From NCBI RefSeq assembly GCF_947623445.1, contig NC_135246.1, positions 13,871,856-13,935,855 of the forward strand: a stretch of 64,000 bases of DNA, in the 5' to 3' direction. Positions 25,670-37,500 of the stretch are shown in pieces. Both the position numbers and the translations under genes were made by a program. This DNA comes from Clavelina lepadiformis (Eukaryota; Chordata; Ascidiacea; Aplousobranchia; Clavelinidae). The notes beneath the pieces are model-generated. The model ran no database searches. It was given only the letters and a program-made list of their open reading frames with translations, and was not told where the DNA came from. How positions within the stretch are numbered: the first letter of the stretch is position 1; each line of letters begins with the position of its first letter.

Positions 25670-28600
25670 ATGGATAAAAGGGGAACTCAATGCTGTGCTT
25701 ACGGTTGTGGAAAAAGGAAAAAGAGAGTTAATTGCGCTACAGTAAGCGATAAGTTAATGGACAGAAGTGCCAGTGAAGGGAGTTCGGATGATGAGACAAG
25801 AAAGAAAATTTGTCATCCAAGAACCTTCCATGCGTAAGCATTTTTTGTGCATAATAATAATTACCTACAACTAATGTTTTTCTTGGTTTAACGTTAATAC
25901 CGGTACTGTATGTAAACTGTAGCGTAGCCTAGCCTACTGGCACTGACATAAAGTCATGTAACTGAAAGCTCTTTTCTCATTGCTTAAGGTGTTAAATATG
26001 CTACTTATGTCTATATGTATACGGTCTATAGTCTAACTGTATCTCTTATTCAACTTCATGCTTCTTAGAGGCATATTGGCTGTATTGTGCCTTTTCAAGC
26101 TGACTAACTCCATTCTTCACCATAACCATCACCAATAATGCACGCCAAAAGTAACTACTCTCTTACTACTAACATAGAAGTTGATAAGTGATCAATTTTT
26201 TTCCAAAGTCGTCTATTTATTAAATATCTCAGTGCCCCATTGACAGGAAATTCCTCGAAAAGAGTGGTGCTAATGTTGTTATACCTTGCTAAAACAAGAC
26301 CACAAGCAGCAAAATGGCCCCCATATGAAACTTTAACACCTGCAGATGTTAAACAACTACAGCGGTGCGGTAACCACAGCCTTTATATGCCAGGTATATA
26401 GGCTACAGGTTAGTTGCAAAGAGCAATAGTGTAGTAGTACCGGCAGGTGTTTGTGTGCAACAGGAATTATTAATTAATCGTGTCTTTGCACCAGTCGTTC
26501 AATTTAATGAGCTGTAAGTTCTGACCATCTCATTAACATTGCAGCTGTTGTGTATTGGCATGGCGTTCAACCAATAACTTACCTCAGCTAAAAGTGCACC
26601 CGAACAGTCACAGCTACATTCGATAACATATTTTTATTAAAACATATATTTATAGTACCAAGTATATGTACAATAGATTTCCATCAGACTCAGACCGAAA
26701 GAAATAATGGCTTGTGGCAATGCGTAGAGATTGTTGGATTCCCAGCAAACACTCAAAAATTTGCTCAGACCATTTTCTTGAGAAATATTTTGATAGAACA
26801 GGGCAACGAAACAGGCTTAAAGATGGTGCTGTACCAACTCGTTTTAAGAAATTTCCACAGCATCTCAAAAAAGTAAGGTTATAAATTCCAGTAATTATTG
26901 GCAGTTAATAAGTTATTTTATTATTATTAAGACAGTTATTTTAATAATTATTGGAAATTATTGGCTATAATATACTGGCAAGTATACAGGCACTGATATA
27001 ATATACTAATATATATATACTGGCAGTATAACTTTGAATTGATTCACTGCAGGCTGGTCATGAAAGGAAGAAACCATATAAACGAAATATGAAAACTGGT
27101 TTGCAGTCACAATGCAGTTCCGGTAGTAAAGATAAAACAAGTGATTGCCTTGTTGAAAGAAGCTTCTGGGATAAAGTAAAGTCTGACCATACATACAGCA
27201 TAAGCAATTCACCCACTAAATTGAATACGAAAATCCAGTCACGAAGAAAACAAATTGCAGCAATTCGAAAAAATTTAAAACTCAGTCAGCAAAAGTCACG
27301 CAGATTTAAACAGAAAATAGTTTCAATGAAAACTTTAATTCAATGTTTGTATAAAAATCAACTCCTATCTTCAAATTGTGAAGAAGTGTTGAAGGCATCA
27401 TTTACAGGTGTGCCATTGCATGTCATGAAAAAAGCAGCAAAACAACTGCATTGCTCTAAAGGTTGCAAGTATTCCACGGAATTGAAGGCATTTGCACTAA
27501 CCCTTCAGTTTTACTCTTCCAAGGCATATGAGTATGTCAGAAAAACCTTCAACTTAGCTTTGCCAGCACAATCAACCATTAGAAAATGGTACACCAAAGT
27601 GTCGGCTGAACCTGGTTTTACAGAACCTGCATTCAGAGTACTTTCAGCCAGAGTTGAAGAAGAAAAGAAGAAAAACAAGCAGGTAATTTGTGCTTTAATG
27701 CTGGATGAAATGGCCATTAAGAAGCATGTTTCTTGGGATGGCCATCGTTTCCGAGGTTTTGTTGATATTGGTGTGGAAATGCCAGCAGATGATTCCTCAC
27801 CTGTTGCAAAAGATGCTTTAGTGCTAATGGTTGTTTCGTTAAACAATTCATGGAAAATTCCTTGTGGCTATTTTTTTACTGACAGTCTGACTGGTAAAGA
27901 GAAAGCTAACCTTGTAAATGTTTGTATTGGGCGGCTCCATGATATAGGAGTAGTAGTTTCTTCTGTGACATGTGATGGTCCTTCCAGTCATCTTGCTATG
28001 ATGAATGAACTTGGTTTGTCTTTAGACATAGATAACTTCCAAACTTATTTTAACCATCCTGCAGATGAAAATTCCAAAATATATATGTTGTTAGATGTGT
28101 GCCATATGCTTAAACTTATACGCAATACCTTTGGTGAAGGTGGCATACTTGTAGATTTTGAAGGAAAGAAAGTGAAATGGGAACACTTGGTTCAGCTGCA
28201 GAAACTTCAAAAAGAAGAAGGGTTACGCCTTGCAAACAAACTTAAGTTGGCCCATATAAACTGGAAACAACAAAAAATGAAGGTTAACTTGGCAGCTCAA
28301 GCAATAAGTGCAAGTGTAGCTGATGCCATTGAGTACTGCAGCAACACATTGAAACTACAACAGTTTCAAAGTTCGGCGGCAACTGTTAGGTTTTTACGTA
28401 TTTTTGATCGCTTATTTGATATATGCAATTCCAGAAATCCATGTGCTAAAGGATTCAAATCACCTTTGAAAAGAAGCAATGAGTCCAGCTGGAGGCCATT
28501 TCTTGATTTTTCTTTTGATTACATTATGAAGTTGAAGGACACTGCTGGGGTACAAATGCTTAAAACAAGACGGAAAACAGGCTTTCTGGGATTCTTGATG

Positions 28601-29649
28601 GCAATAAGAAGTATAAAAGGGTTGTTTGAAGATTTAGTTGGGCAAAATCAATCTCCACTAAGATATATCTTAACTTACAAGCTTAGCCAAGACCACCTTG
28701 AGTTGTTTTTTGGAGCCATAAGGTCAGCAGGAGGTTTCAACAACAACCCGATAACCCAGCAGTTTACAGCAGCTTATAAGCGCTTACTTCTAAGAAGTGA
28801 TATCAAAGGTGGAGTGGGTAACTGTGAACAAAAGTTACCAATTGAAATTTTGCATATATTCAATGGTGCTTCAACTAGTAACCCTCAGCTGACAGAATCA
28901 GGTGCTCATATTATAAGAAAATATGACCTACTTGGACGGGATCTAGAAGTCGACGAAGATCATAGCCTCAGTGAAATTCCAAACATTCTTGGTTTGTCTG
29001 AATACAAAAAAGCTGCCATTTCATATATAGCTGGCTATGTTAGCAAAATGGTTGATAAGCAAATTTTGTGCAGTCACTGTAGTCAAGCTCTTGGTTCAAC
29101 AACCAATTTTCCAGTGTCTGACTTCCTGCAAATGAAAGATAAAGGCAAATTATTTAAACCTTCCGAAAGTGTAGTAGTAGTTTGCGAGGAAACTGAAAAA
29201 CAGTTTCAACGTCTTCTTAAAACTACAAGAGGAAAACTTCCCCAAGGTAAAATGTAGCAAAATAATTTATATTTATCTGATGATTATTATATTTATCTGA
29301 TATATATGTAAACACAGCTTAGTTGCATAATTACAAAAAATATAGAAGATTATATACAGTATCAAATATACCTTGAATTTGTTATGTCGGTTTAGAAAAA
29401 GGAGTATCAGAAGGTATTGCAACATCTGTTCTGGCTAATATCAACCTATCCTTAGCATTCTGCAATCTTCAATATCATATGTTAGACACAAGTGTCACCA
29501 ACAACCATATCTTTGACCTTATAAAGTTAGTTTCAAAAGCATACTGCAAAATTCGACTTTACCACCTTGGAAAAGAGTACAATGAAGAAATTACCTGCAA
29601 AAAGATACGAAAAAAGTTTAACAAACTTGTACTATTCAGCAATCAGTAA
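25670..29649 (+). pseudogene. P-element transposase (THAP9-like) with a nonsense codon
   Basis: DDE-type transposase of the P family. Exons 25670-25833, 26677-26872, 27053-29246 and 29396-29649 join in phase and would give about 935 residues, near human THAP9 (903). The first two exons encode a THAP zinc finger: CCAYGC, then FHAFP, then ICSDHF. The large exon carries the catalytic core, with acidic residues visible in MLDEMAIKK (codon 27704-27706), TCDGPSSH (27974-27976) and DHLELFFGAIR (28700-28702), matching the family D-D-E pattern. The last exon ends in KKIRKKFNKLVLFSNQ. In exon 2 an in-frame TAA at 26705-26707 precedes the conserved Trp of the THAP domain, so full-length protein is not made from this copy as read. 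A product starting at the ATG at 27089 (722 codons of open frame in the unspliced exon) would lack the DNA-binding domain. Confidence 0.88.
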
Positions 29650-29772
29650 TGACAAGTGGATGACTCGTTACTGTTTAATTTCAAATGTCAGTCATTGACA
29701 TAGTAATGTATGTAGTAGTGATTAGTGAATGGTTTTGTTTTATCTCTTTTGTTTTGTAAAATTGTACATGTA

Positions 29773-29778
29773 AATAAA
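29773..29778 (+). terminator. Poly(A) signal of P transposase
   Basis: AATAAA 124 bases after the transposase stop codon at 29647-29649, inside the element. Confidence 0.5.
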
Positions 29779-30484
29779 TTTGGCTAAATGTTTATGTCCT
29801 CTTTTACCAAATTTTACACGTTTTACAATAGGGTCCAACAAATCAGATTCTTATTTGTAGTTAAAGTGTGGCACAATAGAAAACTAGGCCTATAGACTAC
29901 AGTTAACTGAACATATTTCCAGATGTGGGCAGTCAATACTTTGACTTTGAAAGTACTGGCATAGCACCAAAACTAGCCTAGGCATAAATCTCTCAAAATC
30001 TTGAAACTATCACTATAAAAGTACCGATGGCGACTAGCCTAGCTGTTGAGACGACTAAAAGAAAAAATTAATCCGGTATTGACGGCATAGCTTACAATGT
30101 AACACATTCCTGTCTGGGATTCGGAACATGGTATTACAAAGTAATGTACGAAGGTACTGTATCAATGCCTATCTCCGATTATTCCAGTAGCCTATCTCTA
30201 AAATAATATCGTGCTAAAGCTATGAATTTTCAAAATATACGGTAGTCCAGGCTACATACGGCATCGGCGTATCCTACGATATATAAAGAGTCCTAGCCCG
30301 TATAAGTTCTGTATAACGTTAGAACTAGGCTATTTTTACAAATATACCGTACTGGAGACAAGACAATTGTCGATACAACTCCATCACAATTCAGCACCAG
30401 TGCACCACTGTTGGGACTGACTGACTGGGTCCCTTAATGGCGGATTCGCAAAGTTTCAATTTGGCTTCAATTCCAGAGGCGAGT

Positions 30485-30516
30485 TGAGCGATCTAGTGTT
30501 TTATAGGATATCTATG
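30485..30516 (-). repeat. P element right terminal inverted repeat
   Basis: 32 bp, perfect inverted match to 25473-25504. It is followed immediately by the second GATCTAAC target copy at 30517-30524. Confidence 0.92.
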
Positions 30517-30525
30517 GATCTAACA

Positions 30526-30993
30526 AAGTGGTTCTTAAACTGTGGGTAATTACCCCAAAAAAGTAATTTGACATTTTTAGGGGTAATTTAGATTATCGTT
30601 TTTTTGGTTATGTTGCACTAAAATATTTTGTACTCTGTAGATTAGATAGATTTTCGTGTGCGTTTATATTTTGTTTTGTTTCACTTAACACCACGCCTTC
30701 TGTGATATCATACTATCTTAGTCTCTAGAGGCAGACACCATAGTTTAGTACAGTAGCAAGTGATATTCACAAGCATTGCCTTCTGCTGTGGGCTAGTCTG
30801 GTCAGTGTAAGCTAACAACTGTTAAGATGCCTCCAAAGAAACGGGCATTTCAATGCAAATTATGACTTCATTTTTGTGTTGTTTTATTATTAATTGATTC
30901 AAGTGGTAATTTGTTATTTTTTTGAAAGAGGTAATTGAAATCGGTCAGTTTCTTCTCAGCAATAACTATATTAAAAAGGTTTAAGAACCACTG
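30526..30993. mobile_element. Internally deleted hAT element
   Basis: 468-bp element. The left end AAGTGGTTCTTAAAC and the right end GTTTAAGAACCACTG are inverted repeats with 14 of 15 bases matching; the only mismatch is the first base, where CAG is expected. It is flanked by the 8-bp duplication ATCTAACA at 30518-30525 and 30994-31001. Near the middle, at 30827-30865, a short frame beginning MPPKKRAFQCKL runs into a stop. It resembles the start of hAT transposases, so this looks like a deletion derivative that kept the 5' end of the gene. Confidence 0.82.
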
Positions 30994-32455
30994 ATCTAAC
31001 ACTTTAATTACAGTACCTGAATACAGTATATCATGAATGAATGCAATTTTGTTATTATACGCCCAAGATAGTTTAATATATCAAATAAAGTTATAATTGT
31101 ATTGTTATACTTACAAAGTTGTTAAAATTATAAAACTGTACCCGTAAATATCTGGAAAAACTCTCACAACTCTTATCCCTTGGGTCTAGGTATACTATAC
31201 CGGTAAGTGATGACTAATAACAAGATTTCTGGAAGGCAATGTGCCAAGCCGCCAACTAAACTAAGGCTACGTTTACATGAAAAAAGAAAATTTACAAATG
31301 TTGCTGAAAATCACTGCCAGAATCAGAACCTATATACTGCAAAGAAGAAAAAGGAGGTGTGTTGGCAAAACGTATTATGTATTATGACAGTTCAGCACCA
31401 AGGTTTATCATCTGCCTCCTCAGTCTCAGTCCGCACACAATAGCTGGGTTAGCGGCTGGGTTCAAATTGTGCAAAGATTTTGTCATATCATGCATGGTCA
31501 TAAAATATACAATATTTTGCAATTAGGAATTGAAGGCTATGCTATGCACATGTCATGAATGTATTTACCCAAACTAAAATGATACCAAAGGCTTTATACA
31601 CAGTTAATTAAGTTATGTGAGCTGCCGAGAAGGAGTCGGTCATTACTTTGTACATATTTCATCAATGTCTTCAAAACTATGTACAAACATTTTCTTTTCA
31701 TTGTAGTGCACAGTGACCCCACCATTCCATGTTTTACATTTCATTCATTCAGTTGTTACAATTCAAGTTAGCAAATAAAAGTTACATTGCTGACTTGTCG
31801 CTAATTTATGAAAACTACTCAAAATCAAGTAAGTGAATGAAAATTACCGAGGTTACCAACTTGGAGGCAACTATAAAAACTACACACATTCATGTCAGCA
31901 AACAAATTACTTCATGTAAACAAAAAGAACATATTACACAGTTTAGCGGAAGTTTAAAAAATAAGTTACATTGTGTGAACATTGTAAACTTTTGAAAGTG
32001 ACAGTATTAATCACACACCACCTGCTCGTCTGCATAATTTCGTTTTTTTCCACTTATGTTTTGTGGAGTTAGCTAATTACCGGTTTAGTGGCCATGCTAG
32101 TTTTTACCAGCAATTATTATCTTGATTATTTTTGAGAACGTTTTAAGCCTTTTTGGCTTTGCCACTTTTCCTGTTCATTATTGTGTGCTTGTAACAACTG
32201 GCTTAATTTTTCGTCCCCACCACACTTTTGACAAAAAAATAAAACGATTAATTGATTGATTGAATCGAGCATGCAGGGTTTAGCGGCCTTCCTTTATTTC
32301 ACGGGCATATGATTATATTTAAACAGAAATCTGTTTAGGTAGGTTTATTGTTACATTTTTAATGTTCATATTCTTTGGTGACTAGGCTTGTTTTTTGAAA
32401 ATCTTGGAATTACCAAGTTTGCGGCATAGCTCTATAGGCTAGCATCTGCAACGTT
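30994..32455. other. Intergenic, no supported gene
   Basis: AT-rich spacer between the hAT element and SIRT5. The open frame at 31207-31443 has no family resemblance. No promoter motif can be assigned with confidence. Confidence 0.4.
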
Positions 32456-33373
32456 ATGCTGTTAAAAAGTTTATTTGGGACATTCTTCAAACACAGGTAC
32501 GAACGATTATACTTCAACAACATGGCCAAGCAGGTTGGCATCCATAAAGAGCTTTCAAGACCAAGTTCTGATATGGCTGCGTTGCGCAATGAAGTCAAAA
32601 AGGCTCGTCACGTTCTTATTTTGTCTGGAGCTGGGATAAGTGCTGAAAGTGGAGTGCCAACTTTTCGAGGTGCTGGGGGTTACTGGCGACAGTACCAAGC
32701 TCAGGATCTAGCTACTCCTGATGCTTTTGCAAAAAATCCATCTTTGGTTTGGGAATTTTATCATCACCGGAGAGAAGTCATGAATAGCAAGACTCCTAAT
32801 CCTGCACACTTTGCCATTGCTGAGTATGAAAAGCGTCTTGAAAACGTTGGCGGCAAAGTGGTAGTTGTCACTCAAAATATTGATGAACTTCACAAGGTTG
32901 CAGGAACAAATAATCTGTTTGAACTACATGGAAGTTTATTTAAAACAAAGTGTACGTCATGTGGTGAAATTAAAGAAAACCGAGATAGTCCCATTTGTGA
33001 AGCCTTGAGAAATAAAGGCGCTCCAGATGCGGGTAATCCAGATGCAAGAATTCCGATAAAAGACCTACCAAAGTGTACATCTTGTGGTGGGTTGTTACGT
33101 CCACATGTTATTTGGTTTGGGGAAAATTTGGATGAAAATGTACTTTCTGCTGCATTTGCAGAAGTTGAAAGCTGTGATATGTGCTTTGTTATTGGAACGT
33201 CTTCTGTTGTTTATCCTGCTGCCATGTTTGCCCCACAGGTTGCTCTACGAGGTATAACTGTTGCAGAATTTAATCTAGAAGATACCCCAGGTACACGTCA
33301 CTTCAAGTATCACTTTTGCGGACCTGCAGGAGTGTTTGTTCCCCAGGCACTTGCAGAGGATGATTCCAACTAA
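32456..33373 (+). CDS. SIRT5: NAD-dependent protein deacylase sirtuin-5, single exon
   Basis: Class III sirtuin that removes succinyl, malonyl and glutaryl groups from lysines, mainly in mitochondria. A single 305-residue frame, against 310 in human. NAD-binding motifs are [15 protein letters not shown] and TQNIDELHK, and the catalytic His is in LFELHGSLF. The acyl-pocket Tyr and Arg that define SIRT5 are kept in [10 protein letters not shown]. Four zinc cysteines occur as CTSCG and CTSCGG, and [10 protein letters not shown] and GTSSVVYPA follow. The first 20 or so residues (basic and hydrophobic, without acids until the RYERLYF segment) could act as a mitochondrial presequence; a second in-frame Met lies at about residue 23. 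No intron interrupts the coding region, unlike the vertebrate gene and the other conserved genes here. A poly(A) signal lies at 33438. Confidence 0.96.
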   Translation: MLLKSLFGTFFKHRYERLYFNNMAKQVGIHKELSRPSSDMAALRNEVKKARHVLILSGAGISAESGVPTFRGAGGYWRQYQAQDLATPDAFAKNPSLVWEFYHHRREVMNSKTPNPAHFAIAEYEKRLENVGGKVVVVTQNIDELHKVAGTNNLFELHGSLFKTKCTSCGEIKENRDSPICEALRNKGAPDAGNPDARIPIKDLPKCTSCGGLLRPHVIWFGENLDENVLSAAFAEVESCDMCFVIGTSSVVYPAAMFAPQVALRGITVAEFNLEDTPGTRHFKYHFCGPAGVFVPQALAEDDSN

Positions 33374-34544
33374 AATTATTTGTATATATATGATATAGGT
33401 ATAATACAGTGTTATGAGTGTTATTGATTAAGATTACAATAAATGATCACCTGCCGCTCAATGACTTGAAAGACAGTTTAAGAAATACATTGCAGGGTTT
33501 GTTAAAACAATAATTGTGTGTCTGGTATTCTGGTTACGTTTTTTGTAAATAATATATGTATTGAATTGGTTACATTTATGCTTGTTTGTTACAGAGGCAG
33601 TGGATCTGCCAAGCAAACACCATTTCCTTTTTAATTAAGTTTATTTTAGTTAGGAACTTTGTTCAATTTTTTGCAAATTAAAAAAGATGTCTAGAAAAGT
33701 ACACTTATCAACTGACTAAGTGGGCCCAAAATTTATGTGTGTTGTTGCAATGGAATTTTAAACGCATAGTTTGTATGTTACATACAACCAACCAGGTTTT
33801 CAAAGCATTGTGCTATAGGTGGAAATTTTCTTTTTTATCTAAAGAACTGTATAGTTTTTAAAGTTTATTGCCCTCAAAAATTTCATCACAAGTAAAACAG
33901 TTTATAAAAGAGTAATAATAATTACACTGCACTTATTTAACAATTAATATTTTATATGGTTTTTATTAGGTATTTCAGTGAACTTGCCAGTGGTCTTCTC
34001 CAATAGTTGTGTACAAAATCGTCATTATATCTGGATATTTACGAACTTTTTATAATATTCAAGGTTGTACTATCATTGTACAGTTTAGTAATGTTTCTCT
34101 TTACAGACTTTTAATCTATGAACATCATTAGAATTTCTTCAGTATTTAACTATCTGTTCAAATTTTTTACAAAGAAAATGATCTGCTGATAACTGGGACA
34201 CTAAATAAATGCAGTGAATCAATTTTTATTACAGTTTTTGACTATATAACTGCAACAGACTTAAAATGACAACAATTATGATAAAAATCAGTGAAGAGAG
34301 GATGTTTTATCAAAAATTACAGTGGAATGCAAATTTATCCTAAAGAGCAGCATGAAAGAGAAGTTCTGTATGGAAAAACAATGTAATACTGCAAAAAAAT
34401 AATAAATATGTATAAAAATCTATGCTGCATAAATAAAGACCACGGTAAAACAACTAATTGGAACGCTGGAACTGATATGCTGAATTTGACTCAACGTTGA
34501 TAAGTTAAAGACAGTGAAAATTACAAAAGCATCATTGAAAGAAA
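33374..34544. other. Convergent 3' region of SIRT5 and NOX4
   Basis: Contains the SIRT5 3' UTR and AT-rich spacer. TTTATT at 34225-34230, read on the minus strand as AATAAA, may be the NOX4 poly(A) signal. No exon was recognised. Confidence 0.4.
33438..33443 (+). terminator. Poly(A) signal of SIRT5
   Basis: AATAAA 65 bases after the SIRT5 stop codon. Confidence 0.6.
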
Positions 34545-37500
34545 TCAAAATGCTTCTTTGTTAAATATAAATTTTGTGCTGGTATTTGAGGATGGATGCA
34601 AGCACTGAGCTTTTACTGCTTCCAGAAGCTTTCGTGGACCACAAGAGAAAACACCGACAGTTGACCTGCAAGGGTAAACCACAGAGAAAAGTTACTAACA
34701 GTTGATTAGTCAAATTTAGCACCAACAGATGGTCTTAAGATCCTGTACTACCTGGGGTGGCATTTACTGACAGTTTCCACAATGTCAGCTATATTTGGGC
34801 GAGAATAACTGATCCTGCAACGCTTTAGTTTTGTTAGTGTTGGGCATTGGGATTCCACATGGTTTTGTTGTGTTTGTGTCAGAAACAAGTGTACACTCAA
34901 TAAATCTGGCGAACTCTGATTCCACAGCTGAGAAATCGCAGGTAAGCATTTGTTATAGTTTTTGTAATGCTTTTTAAAAACAATTTAGCACACAAGATGT
35001 TTATTGTCTTTAAAAACAAATGCTTACTTTTACTTGCACATCCTCAATCAAATTTGCAAACCACTCAAATGATTCTGTATTGCGACAAGCCCATATGAAA
35101 TACATGCGTTGTAGTTTCATGTTTTTGAACACACTTTGGTCTTTCCTGATGAAATATGCTTACCCATTGATATAGTGTCAAATAACTAGGCACCAATTAT
35201 AGTGATAATACTGTACAGTACAAGAAATATAAAGAGCATAGTAATGTACATGTATGAAGGAGCATTTTGTAAATAGCCCATTATTTATCAGCATTATTGT
35301 AATGTTGGCTAGCTGTACTTTAGACAATCTTTTACTTCCAGGTAAAGATTGATGTTGAATGCTTGTTGACAATACTTACAGGAGAGCATTTAGTACAGAT
35401 GCAAATGGCGTGACTCCAATTCCACCAGCCACACACAATGAGACTTTGTATTTGTAAACATCCTCCATAGCACTCCCAGTTGGCCCTTCAATAAATATTG
35501 ATCTTAGGATAGGAAATTGATTTTCTGCAGTGTCATCAAATTCCTTCTTTTTTCTGACAATTTTTTCGCTTTCTCTCTTGGTATGGTCTGCTAGGGCAGT
35601 GACCTTGTTTTGGTATTCACAACTAGCATAAATGTTTTGTTGATTATTGCATGTTTCTACATGCAACTCAATTGGTGATGCGGTGTCTTGTCTATTACTC
35701 ATCAATTCCACGTTTTGATGACCAGAAGTAGTGTCTTGCTTGCTTGGTTGACTTTTGTCAATTTCTGCTAATGCTTCATACAGTTTACCTAAATTAAATG
35801 TGCTTATTAACGTTAAAATAATAACATTCAACTATTTATGAATTTGTAGATTGTTTATTCTGTGTTAGGCAGAGTTCACACAGAGATTTTACCGTTTTAT
35901 GTTTCGTTAACTTAGCAGAGTGTGAACACAGGTGATCTAACAGAAACAAACAAATTCGAAATCTGCTTGTCGAAAATCTTAAATGTAGATCATGCCTTAT
36001 TGCAAATAATGTACAATTTTAGTGCAGTGTATACAGCTCTTACTTGTCCAGTCTCCCTTTACTTGAATGTGTACGCTAAATGTCGGATCGTTCTCACACG
36101 GGACTGAAGTTAAACTAAAGGGATGCAATTCAACATGAGATATGAATGGACATCTCAACCAGACATTCTGCAAGGCACATCACAATTCAGATATTTAAAA
36201 ACCGCACTCCAATGTAATGCCAGCTATTGCCTTTACGATTTACCTGGCCAGGCTTTGCTTTGAAGCCTTTTTGTGAGAGTTTTAACTCCATTACTTCGTT
36301 CTGGTGAAGTTTGAAATGGACAATTTCGGCCGGAACGTTCGTTACACGGAAGAGTCTGATTAAGCGCTCCACGAGATAAAGTGCTAATGGAAGACAAAGC
36401 CATATCCACACCTACAACATTGAACACTGTCATCGGCTGATTAAACCCTTTGTGAACAATTCTTAAACCCAAGTTGTATTGTCAGTTTACCTCTTTTGGA
36501 CAGGAAGCGAATTTCGGACGTGGTTGGTTGCATGGTTTCGCACTCATCCAAGTGCCGTTGTAAAACACTTTTTCCATTTCGAGGGTTCCGTTTGACTGCA
36601 CATCACCACCGTGCGGCATGGGTTCGGGCTCTGGCATAACCATTCGGTAGAATTTTGTGTCATCAAACATTTGAGGTACTTTTTGCGTAGGTGGTTTCTT
36701 CGGTATTGTACGGTTTGTTTTTCTGTCCCTTTTTCTCATTTTTGATTGCTTATGCGTCTTTCTCTTTGACATCTCCTGTTCGGCCTCTCGTTTTACCATG
36801 GCTTTCTTCATGTGAGGCATCGGTTCGGGATGTGGTTCGGGTTCGGGGAAAACGATTGGTTCCATCGATGCAGTGTCGTTATTTTCTTGGTTTATGATCA
36901 TCAAACATCCGGGTGTGTGTTCGTCTAGGTTCGTCTGATACTTAATCACCCCGCTGAAGGACAATCATAAGATTAACATTGGCATTTCTAAATTTGTACG
37001 AAAAGTGGCGCAAGCTACAATTTGCAAGTATGATTCATACACATGAACTAACTCAACATAAGTTTTTATTACTGTATTAATTTTGCTTACACGAGATTTC
37101 AAAGTTAATTAAATATTCCTAAGAAACTGTTCAGAGTGATTTCTCTGTTCCCGCTTTTGGATTTTAATTAAATGTTCTTAATGCTGTATATAGCCTACTT
37201 ACTCCATGGCGTGGACAAGAAGAAGACCGTAGTATATTATAAACATGTGGTGCGTGGCCCAAAATCGATTATGTTTCTTTCTGAAAAAAAAAACATATAG
37301 CTACATACTTGATTTGACAGATTCATTGTTTTAGCTTACTCTTCCTATACGCAAGTATTTCAACACTCATGTGCGGCATTTATCATGTTGATTGTTTGTC
37401 ATAAGTTCTAAATCATTGAAAACTGTGACTAATGATAATTATAATCAACTGGTTATTTCCTTCAGCTATCCTACCTCATTGGTTTTGAAGCGAAAACCGC

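Larger units (their letters stand above)
25473..30516 (+). mobile_element. P-element-type DNA transposon, structurally complete
   Basis: 5044-bp element. The 32-bp terminal inverted repeats at 25473-25504 and 30485-30516 match perfectly and begin CATAGATATCCTATAAAACA. It is bounded by the 8-bp direct repeat GATCTAAC at 25465-25472 and 30517-30524; 8-bp duplications and CAT termini are P-family traits. Subterminal inverted similarity includes TAAGGGACCCA at 25563-25573 against its complement at 30427-30437. Inside is a THAP9/P-type transposase gene on the plus strand, with about 165 bases of 5' leader and 870 bases after the stop. Perfect ends and intact duplications imply recent movement. P homologues are known from Ciona, which fits the inferred host. 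The right duplication overlaps that of an adjacent hAT element. Confidence 0.93.
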
